Shown here piece after piece: positions 47,334 to 55,369 of a stretch of 64,000 bases of DNA. Below the pieces are notes generated by a model. It saw only the letters and a program-made list of their open reading frames with translations. It was not told the origin of the DNA and ran no database searches. Origin of the DNA: JAFASC01 sp034669505 (GTDB lineage Bacteria > Pseudomonadota > Alphaproteobacteria > Rhizobiales > Beijerinckiaceae); assembly GCA_034669505.1 (NCBI GenBank), contig JAXDNJ010000059.1, positions 81,365 through 145,364 of the forward strand, given 5' to 3'. The position numbers and the translations under genes were made by a program. How positions within the stretch are numbered: position 1 is the stretch's first letter; each line of letters opens with the position of its first letter.

Positions 47334-48389
47334 CTAACCTACCGGCGCAGCCCGCGGTGCTGCGACACCGCCTGATGCAGGCGGAAGTTCCGTATCCGGA
47401 GTGATCTCGTGATCGTGCACGTCGTTTCCGCATAAGCAGCTATCCGTATCGCTCTCGCTGTCTGATTCATTCTCGCCCTCCGCATCAAAATTCTTGCCGA
47501 AGGCAGCAGCGCTTGCCGCGGGCCACGCGGCGGTCTCAGTGCGCCCAGACGCTTTGACTAGTGCAGCGGGCTTGTCCACTTCAGCGGTCGCCTTGGCGAG
47601 GATGTCTGGGACTAATCGTTCAGAAAAGCCCGCAATGAATCCGGCAAGCAAGATAAAAGCCCACGACGCGGTCATCTTATCGTCTACCGGCGCAGCATCC
47701 AATACCACAACGGCGAGTTTGGACTGAAGAAATGCCACCAGCAGGGCACCGCCGATGCAACCAATTATTACCCTAAGCACTGCATCAACAGTGTTATCCC
47801 AGAAATGCAAATCGGTCAGAACGGTCCGGGTTCTAACTCCGAGAGCGATGGAAAAAAACGCTCCCGCAGAACCAGCAGCAGCCCCAAGAAAAAGGTTTGT
47901 CGCTCCATCGGGGAGCAAGCTGCGTAAAAGCCAGTTGAGCAGACAAAGCAGAAAAATAAAGAAAACAGCGGCACATGTTGAGGTGATCAGATACTGAAGC
48001 CGCGCCCAAGATGTACGCTTATCGAATATATTGCTCTTGATCGCATCCAAAATGGCTCGCGCGTCCCCAACATCGTTCTCAAGGGCCACGACCAATGCGT
48101 CCGCAACTTGTGCATCATACCGGCTTGCGTCCGACTGCAGGTGTTTCTTTTTGCTGGAGCGCCATCCATCAATGAGGCCGTTGATCTGACCTCTCACCGG
48201 ACTGAGCGTTGCCAAAGCCGCGCGTTGTCTATCCTGTTCCACGTCGTCGTCGGCAAACTGGATTACGACACGCTCCGGCGTTCGATAAACAGCGTACAAA
48301 GGAGGCCGCTTGGCGTAAACCGTAGTTATCGTGGCGCCCGTAGCATCGGTTGCACGCGCTATAATTTGGCCGATCTTTGTCTCCGGCAT
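47334..48389 (-). CDS. Hypothetical membrane protein in accessory cluster
   Basis: A 351-residue protein with a soluble N-terminal region (1-130), about four membrane helices (residues 130-275: CAAVFFIFLLCLLNWLLRSL, GAAAGSAGAFFSIALG, VIIGCIGGALLVAFL, AFILLAGFIAGF) and an acidic C-terminal tail with CLCGNDVHDHE. No family is recognised. Base composition is lower in GC than the core genes. It is upstream of the amidase on the same strand, 37 bp away, so it is likely co-transcribed with it. Confidence 0.65.
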   Translation of the reverse strand: MPETKIGQIIARATDATGATITTVYAKRPPLYAVYRTPERVVIQFADDDVEQDRQRAALATLSPVRGQINGLIDGWRSSKKKHLQSDASRYDAQVADALVVALENDVGDARAILDAIKSNIFDKRTSWARLQYLITSTCAAVFFIFLLCLLNWLLRSLLPDGATNLFLGAAAGSAGAFFSIALGVRTRTVLTDLHFWDNTVDAVLRVIIGCIGGALLVAFLQSKLAVVVLDAAPVDDKMTASWAFILLAGFIAGFSERLVPDILAKATAEVDKPAALVKASGRTETAAWPAASAAAFGKNFDAEGENESDSESDTDSCLCGNDVHDHEITPDTELPPASGGVAAPRAAPVG

Positions 48390-48548
48390 AGTACGCCCTC
48401 ACAAGCTATTACTTAGCCTATAACGTTTGGCGCAACTTGCAACTGCGACCTCCCGAGCGCGCTTTGGTTTCCGTGGTCCTTCGCGCGAGCGGCGAAGACC
48501 TTCGCCGTTGGTAAGTTGGGTCCTTCAGACGCTCGCTATCTTCGAGGC

Positions 48549-48725
48549 TTACGCCACCCTTTTCTCGGGTGCGGGCACAGGTGCAGGAGCCGGCGCAAGC
48601 AGTTCGATCGCCCTCAAGGCAGCGTCGATCTCGAACGGCAGGCCGATCTGCGGAACATAGATCGTGCGAAGCTCTTGCCCGATCAGGCTCGTCGGAGAAC
48701 GAGCGTGCTTGCTAGCTCGGCGCAT
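48549..48725 (-). CDS. 58-residue microprotein, weakly NepR-like
   Basis: A 58-codon frame (ATG 48725, stop 48549-48551) with a helix-like segment SPTSLIGQELRTIYVPQIGL followed by EIDAALRAIELL and a Pro/Ala tail. The LIGQELRxIY piece and the following helix resemble the anti-sigma factor NepR of the alphaproteobacterial general stress response, but the usual PVPDRF centre is not present. No sigma-EcfG or PhyR gene is near. GGAG lies about ten bases before the ATG. The assignment is tentative. Confidence 0.4.
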   Translation of the reverse strand: MRRASKHARSPTSLIGQELRTIYVPQIGLPFEIDAALRAIELLAPAPAPVPAPEKRVA

Positions 48726-48807
48726 CAAAATCGTTCTCCGCAGACAAGAGATGGTCCGCAGAAATGGTTAATGCTCGCTTAACCTTGTGCGAAGCTTAGC
48801 CGGCCGT

Positions 48808-49518
48808 TCACTCAATTTCCTTTGGCGTTAGCTGCACCAGCGTGACCGGCACATAGGGGCTGACGAACTGTCCGGGCGTCGCCAGCACTTTCACCGTCCC
48901 TGCCGCTGGCGCGCGCAGGAAACATTGATCGAATAGCGCCTTTGCCTCGTCGAGAAGGCCCGCGGCGGACTCGCGTTTGGCCGCGGCTTCGGAAACGTCT
49001 TCGGCACGTGAACCGGCGTGGAGCAGATCGAGCCGTCTTTTCTGATCCTCGAGTTGTGCGGCGGCGATGCGCGCGTCGCGCCGCGCCTGCAAAAGGTTGG
49101 CGCGGCTGATCGTGATCCCCTCGTGCAGTTCTAGCGCGCGGTCGTAAGCGGCCTGCGCTTCTTCCGCCCGGGCGCGGGCGACGCCTACATTGGCTTCGCC
49201 GATCGCGATCTCATCCGGGCGCGGGCCGTTACGGGCGCGAACGAAAGCGGCCTCCGCCGCCGCGACATTGGCCCCGCGCACCTTGATCTCCGCCTGCAGC
49301 GGCCGGCAATCGATTGTGACTAGCAGCTGGCCGGCATCCACGTGATCGCCGTCGCGCACGAAGATTTTTTCGATGATGCCGGTCGCGGCAATACCGAGCT
49401 GCATTGTGGTGGAGGGAGATGCGGCGCGGGAGGTTGTCTGCGCGAGGGCCATCGCCGGCAGAAGCGCAGCCGACGCGGCAATCCCCAGCAGGAGCTTCTG
49501 CGCAATCGGAACTGACAT
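48808..49518 (-). CDS. HlyD-type periplasmic adaptor protein, stand-alone
   Basis: A 236-residue membrane-fusion-type protein with a signal peptide (ending MALAQ) and a lipoyl-like half (IEKIFVRDGDHVDAGQLLV), then a coiled-coil hairpin (about 85-175) and the return lipoyl half (APAAGTVKVLATPGQFVSPY). The beta-barrel domain that normally follows is missing, so it is shorter than typical adaptors. No RND or ABC pump gene is adjacent. Confidence 0.85.
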   Translation of the reverse strand: MSVPIAQKLLLGIAASAALLPAMALAQTTSRAASPSTTMQLGIAATGIIEKIFVRDGDHVDAGQLLVTIDCRPLQAEIKVRGANVAAAEAAFVRARNGPRPDEIAIGEANVGVARARAEEAQAAYDRALELHEGITISRANLLQARRDARIAAAQLEDQKRRLDLLHAGSRAEDVSEAAAKRESAAGLLDEAKALFDQCFLRAPAAGTVKVLATPGQFVSPYVPVTLVQLTPKEIE

Positions 49519-49787
49519 TCCCGAGCCTCTCCGGCTTGTTGTGAGCTGATCATAAGCGTCGCGACAATTCTGACAATTGAGACAACAAGCTGAACGCGCG
49601 CTCCTTTCTTCCCGGTCGACCAGGAGGCGAGGTATCGCCAGTGGCAGAGCTGCTGCCCAATGTGAGAAAAACCCTTCCCCTGACCCGCCGGAGGTCTATT
49701 CTTCAACGCAGGAGTATAGCTCCGAACCATAGAACCGATCGCCGCGGCTTTAAGCGGCCGCTGCGGTCGAAGAGCGGGAGCAAGCGC

Positions 49788-50594
49788 ATGACCAACTTTC
49801 ACGTCATTGCCGGTCCCAAGGGCCTGCCGGAATATCCGGCGATCCGCCACATCGACGTGAGCGATCTCCAAACCGCACTTCGGCAGGGCTTCGACGATTT
49901 CCTCAGCAAGCCCTCACACCTGGTTTTTATCGGGCTCATCTACCCGGTCATCGGGCTTCTTCTTGCGTTCTGGGCTTCGAACGCGGATTTGCTGCCGATC
50001 CTCTATCCGCTGATGTCAGGCTTCGCGCTCATCGGCCCGCTAGCGGCGCTCGGGCTTTACGAGATCAGCCGGCGCCGTGAGGCCGGGCTCGACACGTCGT
50101 GGACCCATGCGTTTGACGTGCTACGCTCGCCCTCGCTGCCGGCGATAATCGTGCTCGGCCTGTCGCTCCTCGTCATCTTCGTCGCCTGGCTGATGACCGC
50201 CAATGCGCTCTACAACTGGCTGTTCGAGCCGCCGGGACAAGTGACGCTGCAGCAATTTCTAGATAACATTCTGCACACCGACCGGGGCCACAAACTTATC
50301 CTTATCGGCAATGCGGTCGGCTTCGTCTTCGCGGCTGCCGCGTTCTGCATAAGCGCGGTGTCGTTCCCGCTACTGCTCGACCGCGACGTCGGCGCGGGCG
50401 TAGCGGTCGCCACCTCGGTGCGCGCCGTGCTCGACAACCTCGTCCCGATGGTGATCTGGGGCCTGATCATCACGGCCGGTCTGGCAGTCGGCTTCGCCAC
50501 GCTGTTCATCGGGCTCGCCGTGATCATGCCCGTGCTCGGCCACGCAACGTGGCATCTCTACCGCAAGGTGGTCGCGCCAGTCGGCACTGCATGA
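49788..50594 (+). CDS. DUF2189 membrane protein
   Basis: A 268-residue inner-membrane protein of about six helices. The N-terminus (AIRHIDVSDLQTALRQGFDDF) and the GFALIGPLAALGLYEISRRREAG loop are typical of DUF2189, which often lies near cytochrome oxidase genes; no such gene is here. ATG 49788 with GGGAG upstream is chosen; an in-frame extension to 49641 is Arg-rich and unlikely. It is divergent from the HlyD-type gene. Confidence 0.85.
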   Translation: MTNFHVIAGPKGLPEYPAIRHIDVSDLQTALRQGFDDFLSKPSHLVFIGLIYPVIGLLLAFWASNADLLPILYPLMSGFALIGPLAALGLYEISRRREAGLDTSWTHAFDVLRSPSLPAIIVLGLSLLVIFVAWLMTANALYNWLFEPPGQVTLQQFLDNILHTDRGHKLILIGNAVGFVFAAAAFCISAVSFPLLLDRDVGAGVAVATSVRAVLDNLVPMVIWGLIITAGLAVGFATLFIGLAVIMPVLGHATWHLYRKVVAPVGTA

Positions 50595-50918
50595 GCGCCG
50601 CTGTCCCCGCAAATCACAGGGGTGCCACTTTGGTGCTAGGAACCGCGCGACGCGCGCTTCGTTGATGAATAAGCAGGCATGCTTCTTCAGCGCCTGCTTA
50701 TGTGGTAGAAGGCGAAGGCTAGGAGGTCCTATGACTCCACCGGCGCAGAATGGCCGCGAAGACCGCTGAGGCGTTTCGCCCCGGGCTTTGGCGTAGCGGC
50801 AGATCAGCGGGACGGCATACCGGAGAGAGAACCTGTATGCCCGCGCGAGTCCTATGGGACGCGAGCGCTAGCTAAGGGCTGCTAAAGGGCTCTCTCCGGT
50901 AGCTATTCTCAGGCAGCT
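50595..50918. ncRNA. Structured intergenic region, possible small RNA
   Basis: 324 bases without a protein gene between the DUF2189 gene and tRNA-Leu. It contains two perfect inverted repeats. ATAAGCAGGC at 50669-50678 pairs with GCCTGCTTAT at 50692-50701 across a 13-base loop. TACCGGAGAGAG at 50818-50829 pairs with CTCTCTCCGGTA at 50890-50901 across 60 bases. Neither is followed by an obvious U-run in either direction. I could not match it to SRP RNA, tmRNA, RNase P RNA or 6S RNA by eye, and the strand is unknown. Confidence 0.35.
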
Positions 50919-51003
50919 TGGTGCGGTCGAGAGGACTCGAACCTCCACTGGTTGCCCAACTAGCACCTCAAGCTAGCGCGTCTACCAATTCCGCCACGAC
51001 CGC
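50919..51003 (-). tRNA. tRNA-Leu (anticodon GAG)
   Basis: On the minus strand an 85-base cloverleaf runs from 51003 to 50919. The acceptor GCGGTCG pairs with CGACCGC near the 3' end, followed by discriminator A and an encoded CCA. The anticodon stem CTAGC/GCTAG encloses loop TTGAGGT with anticodon GAG. A long variable arm (TTGGGCAACCAG region) and the T arm GGTTCGAGTCC are present. The long variable arm and anticodon identify Leu, reading CUC and CUU. Confidence 0.97.
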
Positions 51004-51112
51004 ATGCGGGGCAGGGCCAAGCCTGCCGGAGCGCGCCCGTCTAACAGGTCGATTCTGGCCTGACAAGGGAAGCCTCTTGTGAGTGGCGCGCCCGATGCGC
51101 AGATTGCGCTCC

Positions 51113-51883
51113 ATGTCTGCGCCCGCACAAACGCGCGATCATCTGGCCTTCGATTTCCGCCCAACCGCCGGCTCACCGCCGGTGGACTGGCGCGTCGCCG
51201 ATGAGCAGACCGAGTATGCGGACGCTGTCGCCGAGATGGAAGCGCTCGCCGATGCGATCGCGGCCAGGAAGGCCGCCGAGCGCGTCTGGCTGATCGAGCA
51301 TCCACCCCTCTACACCTGCGGCACGTCCGGCCGCGATGGCGACCTCCCCGACCCGCGCTTTCCCGTGCACCGGACCGGGCGCGGCGGGCAGGCGACCTAT
51401 CACGGGCCGGGACAGCGCGTTGCTTACGTCATGCTCGATTTGAAGCGGCGGCGCCAGGACGTCCGCGCCTTCATCGCCGCGCTCGAAGCCTGGATCATCG
51501 CGACGCTTGCTGCCTTCAATGTCCGCGGCGAGCGGCGCGAGGACCGCGTCGGCGTCTGGGTCGCGCGGCTCGACAAGCCGCCGGGTCTCTCGGGGCAGGA
51601 CGCCGAGGACAAGATCGCCGCGATCGGCATTCGCGTGCGGCGCTGGGTGACGTTTCACGGCATCGCGCTGAATGTCGGGCCGGACCTCTCGCATTTTTCC
51701 GGCATCGTGCCGTGCGGCGTCAGTGCCGCGCATCTCGGCGTCACCTCGCTCGTCGATCTCGGCCTGCCGGCGACGATGGTGGAGGTCGACGCGGTGCTGC
51801 GGCGCGAATTCGAGGCGATTTTTGGCGCGACAGAGCTAGCTCCGGTCCGGGCCGAGCGCGTTCCTGCCTTCGAGGAAAACTAG
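51113..51883 (+). CDS. lipB: Lipoyl(octanoyl) transferase
   Basis: Moves octanoyl from ACP to lipoyl domains, the first step of lipoate attachment. In the 256-residue protein from ATG 51113, RTGRGGQATYHGPGQ, catalytic Lys167 in EDKIAAIGIRVRR, WVTFHGIALNV and catalytic Cys201 in FSGIVPCG are conserved. GTG 51083 and ATG 51095 are other in-frame starts; none has a clear ribosome site. Its 3' end overlaps the convergent PAP2 gene by 48 bases. Confidence 0.93.
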   Translation: MSAPAQTRDHLAFDFRPTAGSPPVDWRVADEQTEYADAVAEMEALADAIAARKAAERVWLIEHPPLYTCGTSGRDGDLPDPRFPVHRTGRGGQATYHGPGQRVAYVMLDLKRRRQDVRAFIAALEAWIIATLAAFNVRGERREDRVGVWVARLDKPPGLSGQDAEDKIAAIGIRVRRWVTFHGIALNVGPDLSHFSGIVPCGVSAAHLGVTSLVDLGLPATMVEVDAVLRREFEAIFGATELAPVRAERVPAFEEN

Positions 51884-52513
51884 AGGCCGCGTCAGCGCCA
51901 CCGCGCCGATGCCGCAGGCCGCGCCCAAAAACGTGCCGGCGATCATGTCGGCAACGAAATGGTAATCCGCACCGACCAATCCGACGGCGACGGCGAGGAC
52001 GAGGATACCCCACAGCCAGCGCCATGGACGCGGCGCGAGCTGCCAGAAAACGGCGGCAGGCGCCGTGATAAGCGTCATGTGGCCCGAAGGAAATGACGTC
52101 CATCCGCGCCCGCCATGCAGTGGCTCGAAGCGATAGACGCCGTTCGAGATCCAAGATGGGTTGTGGTCGACCCAGGTCTCCGGCCAGGTGCGGCCGAAGA
52201 GATATTTGAGCTGATCTTTGAGAATGGTCGCGATCAGAACCGCGAGGCAAAGTGTGATCAACAGTCGCCCGAGCGGTCCCGGGCGCCAGCCAAAAAGGGC
52301 CGCGATGCCGAGCCCGATGATCGCGATCGAGGCCGCCGGCAAGAATGGATCGATGATGTGTGTCAGCCAGTCGAAGGGTCTGATCCCATGCAACGTCGCG
52401 TGCGACCAAGTGGAGACTGTGCGGTCGACAAAGGCGATCGACACCGCGCAGAGCACGACGCAAGCGATGAAGGCGCCGAAGAACCAACGCGCCGCTTGAA
52501 TTTCTCGCATCAT
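51836..52513 (-). CDS. PAP2-family membrane phosphatase
   Basis: A 225-residue protein with about five membrane helices and the three acid-phosphatase motifs: KYLFGRTWP, SFPSGH, and ADYHFVADMIAG, with His and Asp in the catalytic places. It likely removes phosphate from lipid phosphates such as undecaprenyl diphosphate or phosphatidate; the substrate is not known. It is the last gene of a tight minus-strand operon: the acyP stop and this ATG abut. The 3' end overlaps lipB. Confidence 0.92.
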   Translation of the reverse strand: MMREIQAARWFFGAFIACVVLCAVSIAFVDRTVSTWSHATLHGIRPFDWLTHIIDPFLPAASIAIIGLGIAALFGWRPGPLGRLLITLCLAVLIATILKDQLKYLFGRTWPETWVDHNPSWISNGVYRFEPLHGGRGWTSFPSGHMTLITAPAAVFWQLAPRPWRWLWGILVLAVAVGLVGADYHFVADMIAGTFLGAACGIGAVALTRPLVFLEGRNALGPDRS

Positions 52514-52804
52514 TTACATCGTCCGCAGAATTTCAAAGCCCGAGGCCCCGGTGAGATCACTCTCGCTTGCATTTTCGATCGTCATATTTTCGACTCGTGC
52601 ACCGTACGGCCCGCCCCGGCAGCTTTCGACCATCTCATCAATCGCATCGCCGTCACCTGCAATCAGCGCCTCGACGCTCCCGTCCCGGCGGTTGCGCACC
52701 CATCCGGCGAGACCGCGCGTCCGCGCTTCGTCTGCGACAAAGGCGCGGAACCCCACGCCTTGCACGCGGCCTGCTATGTGCAAGCGAAGGAGTTTGCGTG
52801 ACAT
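52514..52804 (-). CDS. acyP: Acylphosphatase
   Basis: A 96-residue alpha/beta-plait enzyme that hydrolyses acyl phosphates. The signature GRVQGVGFRAFV holds the catalytic Arg, and GWVRNRRDGSVEALIAGD holds the catalytic Asn. It lies directly after panC and directly before the PAP2 gene, with no gaps, so all are probably made from one mRNA. Confidence 0.95.
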   Translation of the reverse strand: MSRKLLRLHIAGRVQGVGFRAFVADEARTRGLAGWVRNRRDGSVEALIAGDGDAIDEMVESCRGGPYGARVENMTIENASESDLTGASGFEILRTM

Positions 52805-53665
52805 TCATTCGACCGCGATATTGTCGATGAGCCGCGTCGCGCCGAGCCGCGCGGCCACAAGCAAGCGGATCGGTCCTTCGTCGCGATCGGCGACGCGCAC
52901 CAACGTCTCGGCATGGCGCGCTTCGAGATAATCGATGTCGAACCCGGCGGAGACGACCGTCTCGGTCGCGGCGCGCATCGCCTCGCCGATGCGGTGCCCC
53001 GCCTTTATGCGCGTCGCGGCATCGCGCAGGGCGCGATAAAGTGCCGCCGCACGACTGCGTTCGTCAGCCGAGAGATAAACGTTGCGCGAGGACATGGCCA
53101 ACCCGTCCGACTCACGCAATGTCGGCGCACCGATGATGCGCGTGGGAATATCGAGATCCGCGGTCATGCGCTTGATCACTTGCAGCTGCTGATAATCCTT
53201 CTCTCCGAAGGTCGCGACATCGGCCTGTGCCTGGATCAATAGTTTGGCGACAATAGTTGCGACGCCGGCAAAGTGTGTCGGGCGAAAATGATCTTCCAGG
53301 TCTGCCTTGGCAACGCTGTCTACAAGAACAGCCGTAGCAAAGCCGCTCGGATACATTCCGGCGACGTCCGGCGCAAAGCAAACGTCGACGTTAGCCTCGC
53401 GCAATTTTTCCAGATCGGCTTCGAAGGTACGCGGATATTTTGAGAAATCCTCGCTGGGCGAGAATTGCGTTGGGTTGACGAAGATCGAGACGATGACCCG
53501 ATCGGCCTCCCGCCGCGCGACTTCGATCAGCGAGATGTGGCCGGCGTGGAGCGCGCCCATTGTCGGCACGAGCGCGCAGCGCGCGCCCTCGTTGCGCCAG
53601 CGCGCCACGATGTCACGCAAGCCCGCGACGTTGCCGACCAGCGCAGGCGGATCCTCCCCACTCAA
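52805..53665 (-). CDS. panC: Pantothenate synthetase
   Basis: Joins pantoate and beta-alanine with ATP in CoA synthesis. Conserved parts are VPTMGALHAGHISLI, FVNPTQFSPSEDFSKYPRT, FGEKDYQQLQVIKRM and MSSRNVYLS. The start is probably TTG 53665, preceded by GAAGGGG; it gives 286 residues, close to the usual 280-285. A longer TTG start at 53740 would run into the upstream GGCT gene. No panB is adjacent. It is the third gene of the five-gene unit. Confidence 0.94.
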   Translation of the reverse strand: MSGEDPPALVGNVAGLRDIVARWRNEGARCALVPTMGALHAGHISLIEVARREADRVIVSIFVNPTQFSPSEDFSKYPRTFEADLEKLREANVDVCFAPDVAGMYPSGFATAVLVDSVAKADLEDHFRPTHFAGVATIVAKLLIQAQADVATFGEKDYQQLQVIKRMTADLDIPTRIIGAPTLRESDGLAMSSRNVYLSADERSRAAALYRALRDAATRIKAGHRIGEAMRAATETVVSAGFDIDYLEARHAETLVRVADRDEGPIRLLVAARLGATRLIDNIAVE

Positions 53666-53696
53666 ACTGTCGCCCCTTCGAGCCGGACCGCGTGGA

Positions 53697-54134
53697 CTAC
53701 CGCGTGCGGTTTCCTGCCGTGAATGTGTGGAGGAAAGCAAGGTAGGCGGCCGGCAAGCCGGCTGTTCGTGCCGCTTCGATCACGCCCTCCATGTAGCCGG
53801 GTCTCGGCCGTCCCTCGATCGGCCCGGCGCCGAGATAGACCAGCGCCTGCACTGGGCAGCCGCCCTTTCGCAGCACCGGCTGAATCACCTTGCGATAGAG
53901 ACCGCCCGCAATGTCTTCGTAGCGGTCAAGCGCTGGAACATCGGCGAGCGCCAGATCGTAAAGCAGGCCGTGGACTGTCGCTGTCGCATCGCGCACCACG
54001 GTCGCGTAGCCCGCCTGCAGGATGGCGAAGCGGTGCCGCGCAAGCCGCGCGATCCCAAGCGGGCGTGAGGCCGGGCAGCGGCGCGCCATCGCGGCCACGT
54101 CCATGTTCGAGCCATAGGCAAAGTAGAGCGGCAC
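53697..54134 (-). CDS. Gamma-glutamylcyclotransferase-like protein
   Basis: A 145-residue GGCT/AIG2 fold protein. YFAYGSNMDVAAMARRCP is the substrate-binding loop, followed by HGLLYDLALADVPALDRYEDI, where the Glu in YED is the usual catalytic acid/base, and YRKV. Probable roles are turnover of gamma-glutamyl peptides such as glutathione, but the substrate is not settled. Six bases separate it from the upstream LysE-type gene. Confidence 0.9.
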   Translation of the reverse strand: MPLYFAYGSNMDVAAMARRCPASRPLGIARLARHRFAILQAGYATVVRDATATVHGLLYDLALADVPALDRYEDIAGGLYRKVIQPVLRKGGCPVQALVYLGAGPIEGRPRPGYMEGVIEAARTAGLPAAYLAFLHTFTAGNRTR

Positions 54135-54140
54135 GCTGCC

Positions 54141-54755
54141 TTAAGCTGCCTTGCGGGCGGTCGCGAGGCCGAGGCCGGCAGCTATCAGCGCGCCGCCGGT
54201 CAGCCGATGCCGCAGCCGCGTGTAGCTGGCGACGCTGCCGCGCAGCCGGCCGGCGAGAACCGCCCGGCCGCTGTCGAACACGATGGCGAGCACCAGAAAC
54301 GTGCTCGTCAGTGCGAGGAGCTGCGGCGCGATCGGCCGGTCCGGTACAATGAATTGCGGGAAGAATGCGCCGTAGAAGAACAGCACTTTGGGATTGGTGA
54401 GCGAGATCGCAAGGCCGCGCAGAAAAACCAGGCGCATCGAGCGCGGCTGCGGCGCGACCGCGAGCTCATCCTGCTGCTGGCGCCATGTGCGTAGCCCCAG
54501 CAAGATGAGATACGCGACGCCGAGCCAGCGCAGATACTCGAACGATGAGGCAAGCAGCGTGAAGAGCGACGCCGTCGCGAAGAACGTTGCAACGAGATGC
54601 ACGGCGATCGCGCTACTCGTTCCGGCGACCGTCATCAGGCCATAGCGCGTCCCATGCGCGAGCGAATTCGCGATGATCAGCGCGACATTCGGTCCGGGCA
54701 TGACCATCAGCACGAGGCAGGTGGCGACAAAGCCGAGATAAAGGGAGAGAGGCAT
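54141..54755 (-). CDS. LysE-family amino-acid exporter
   Basis: A 204-residue protein with six helices. The N-terminus has FVATCLVLMVMPGPNVALII (the MPGPN motif of LysE/RhtB exporters) and SLTNPKVLFFYGAFFPQFI is another hallmark. It likely exports an amino acid or similar compound. It heads the minus-strand operon LysE - GGCT - panC - acyP - PAP2; a promoter within 54756-54830 is expected but not clearly seen. Confidence 0.92.
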   Translation of the reverse strand: MPLSLYLGFVATCLVLMVMPGPNVALIIANSLAHGTRYGLMTVAGTSSAIAVHLVATFFATASLFTLLASSFEYLRWLGVAYLILLGLRTWRQQQDELAVAPQPRSMRLVFLRGLAISLTNPKVLFFYGAFFPQFIVPDRPIAPQLLALTSTFLVLAIVFDSGRAVLAGRLRGSVASYTRLRHRLTGGALIAAGLGLATARKAA

Positions 54756-55028
54756 ATCCCGCCAGCGAGTTGGATGGACTCACCAGCGATGATGCCCTTT
54801 GTTCAGCCTCGGGGAAAGCTCTAGGTGGGCTAAATCGGCTTAGTAACCGTTGAGGGCTGGAAGGTCGGCTGATCCATTGCTTGTCCTGGAGATTAGTTGG
54901 TGATACATGCTGTCCTGGTATAATGTCGCCTGCGATCACGGCTGCCAAGGCTCCCTTATCCCGCTCTCGCTTGTTCTGCGGCGATGCAGATCGTTGTGGT
55001 TTTCTGGCTTACTGACTTAACATATCCC

Positions 55029-55098
55029 ATGCCGGGCTCGCGCCGAGGCGTGCCGCGGCAGTGCACGCTTTGCTGCAAGGTGGTGCAGGCCTCAATAA
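55029..55098 (+). pseudogene. Fragment of a YkgJ-like cysteine-cluster gene
   Basis: A 70-base stretch that is a diverged copy of the start of the intact gene at 56172: 55029-55098 aligns with 56218-56296, including TGCACGCTTTGCTGCAAGG against TGCACGCTCTGCTGCAAGG and the following GTGCAGG...CTCAATAA. Two small gaps are needed. Translated, CTLCCKVVQA matches CTLCCKVMAVQAL. The rest of the 54756-55091 gap (about 335 bases) holds no gene that I can see. The AbrB-like stop codon (55092-55094) falls inside this fragment. Confidence 0.65.
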
Positions 55099-55358
55099 CG
55101 CCTTCCCTTATTGGTCAACTCGCGAATGGTAATGCCGCCAAGGCTGTAGTTCTTGCGGTCGGCGATGATTTGCGCCGCCGCTTGCTCGGCCTGCTTTCGA
55201 GTCATCGCGCGAGCTGATTGTCGGCGCACCAGGATATCTCCATTCCGGACTTCGATTTCGACACGCTCGCCTTCCCTAAGGCCGATGCTGTCCGCGACCT
55301 CAGAAGGAAGGCAAATTGCCAAGGCGTGTCCACATCGACTAACGACTGCCTCAGTCAT
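55092..55358 (-). CDS. AbrB/MazE-family antitoxin-like protein
   Basis: An 88-residue protein with a swapped-hairpin AbrB domain (RCGHALAICLPSEVADSIGL, REGERVEIEVRNGDILVRR), typical of MazE and VapB-like antitoxins, then a C-terminal tail that might wrap the toxin. AGGAGG lies just before ATG 55358. It is 11 bases downstream of the PemK/MazF-like gene, the reverse of the usual antitoxin-first order. Its 3' end reaches into the YkgJ-like fragment. Confidence 0.88.
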   Translation of the reverse strand: MTEAVVSRCGHALAICLPSEVADSIGLREGERVEIEVRNGDILVRRQSARAMTRKQAEQAAAQIIADRKNYSLGGITIRELTNKGRRY

Positions 55359-55369
55359 TGGCCGCCCTC

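Noticed and set aside
50818..50901. Hairpin as a rho-independent terminator of tRNA-Leu
   Set aside because: The stem lies downstream of the tRNA, but the 60-base loop and the lack of a following U-run do not fit a terminator.
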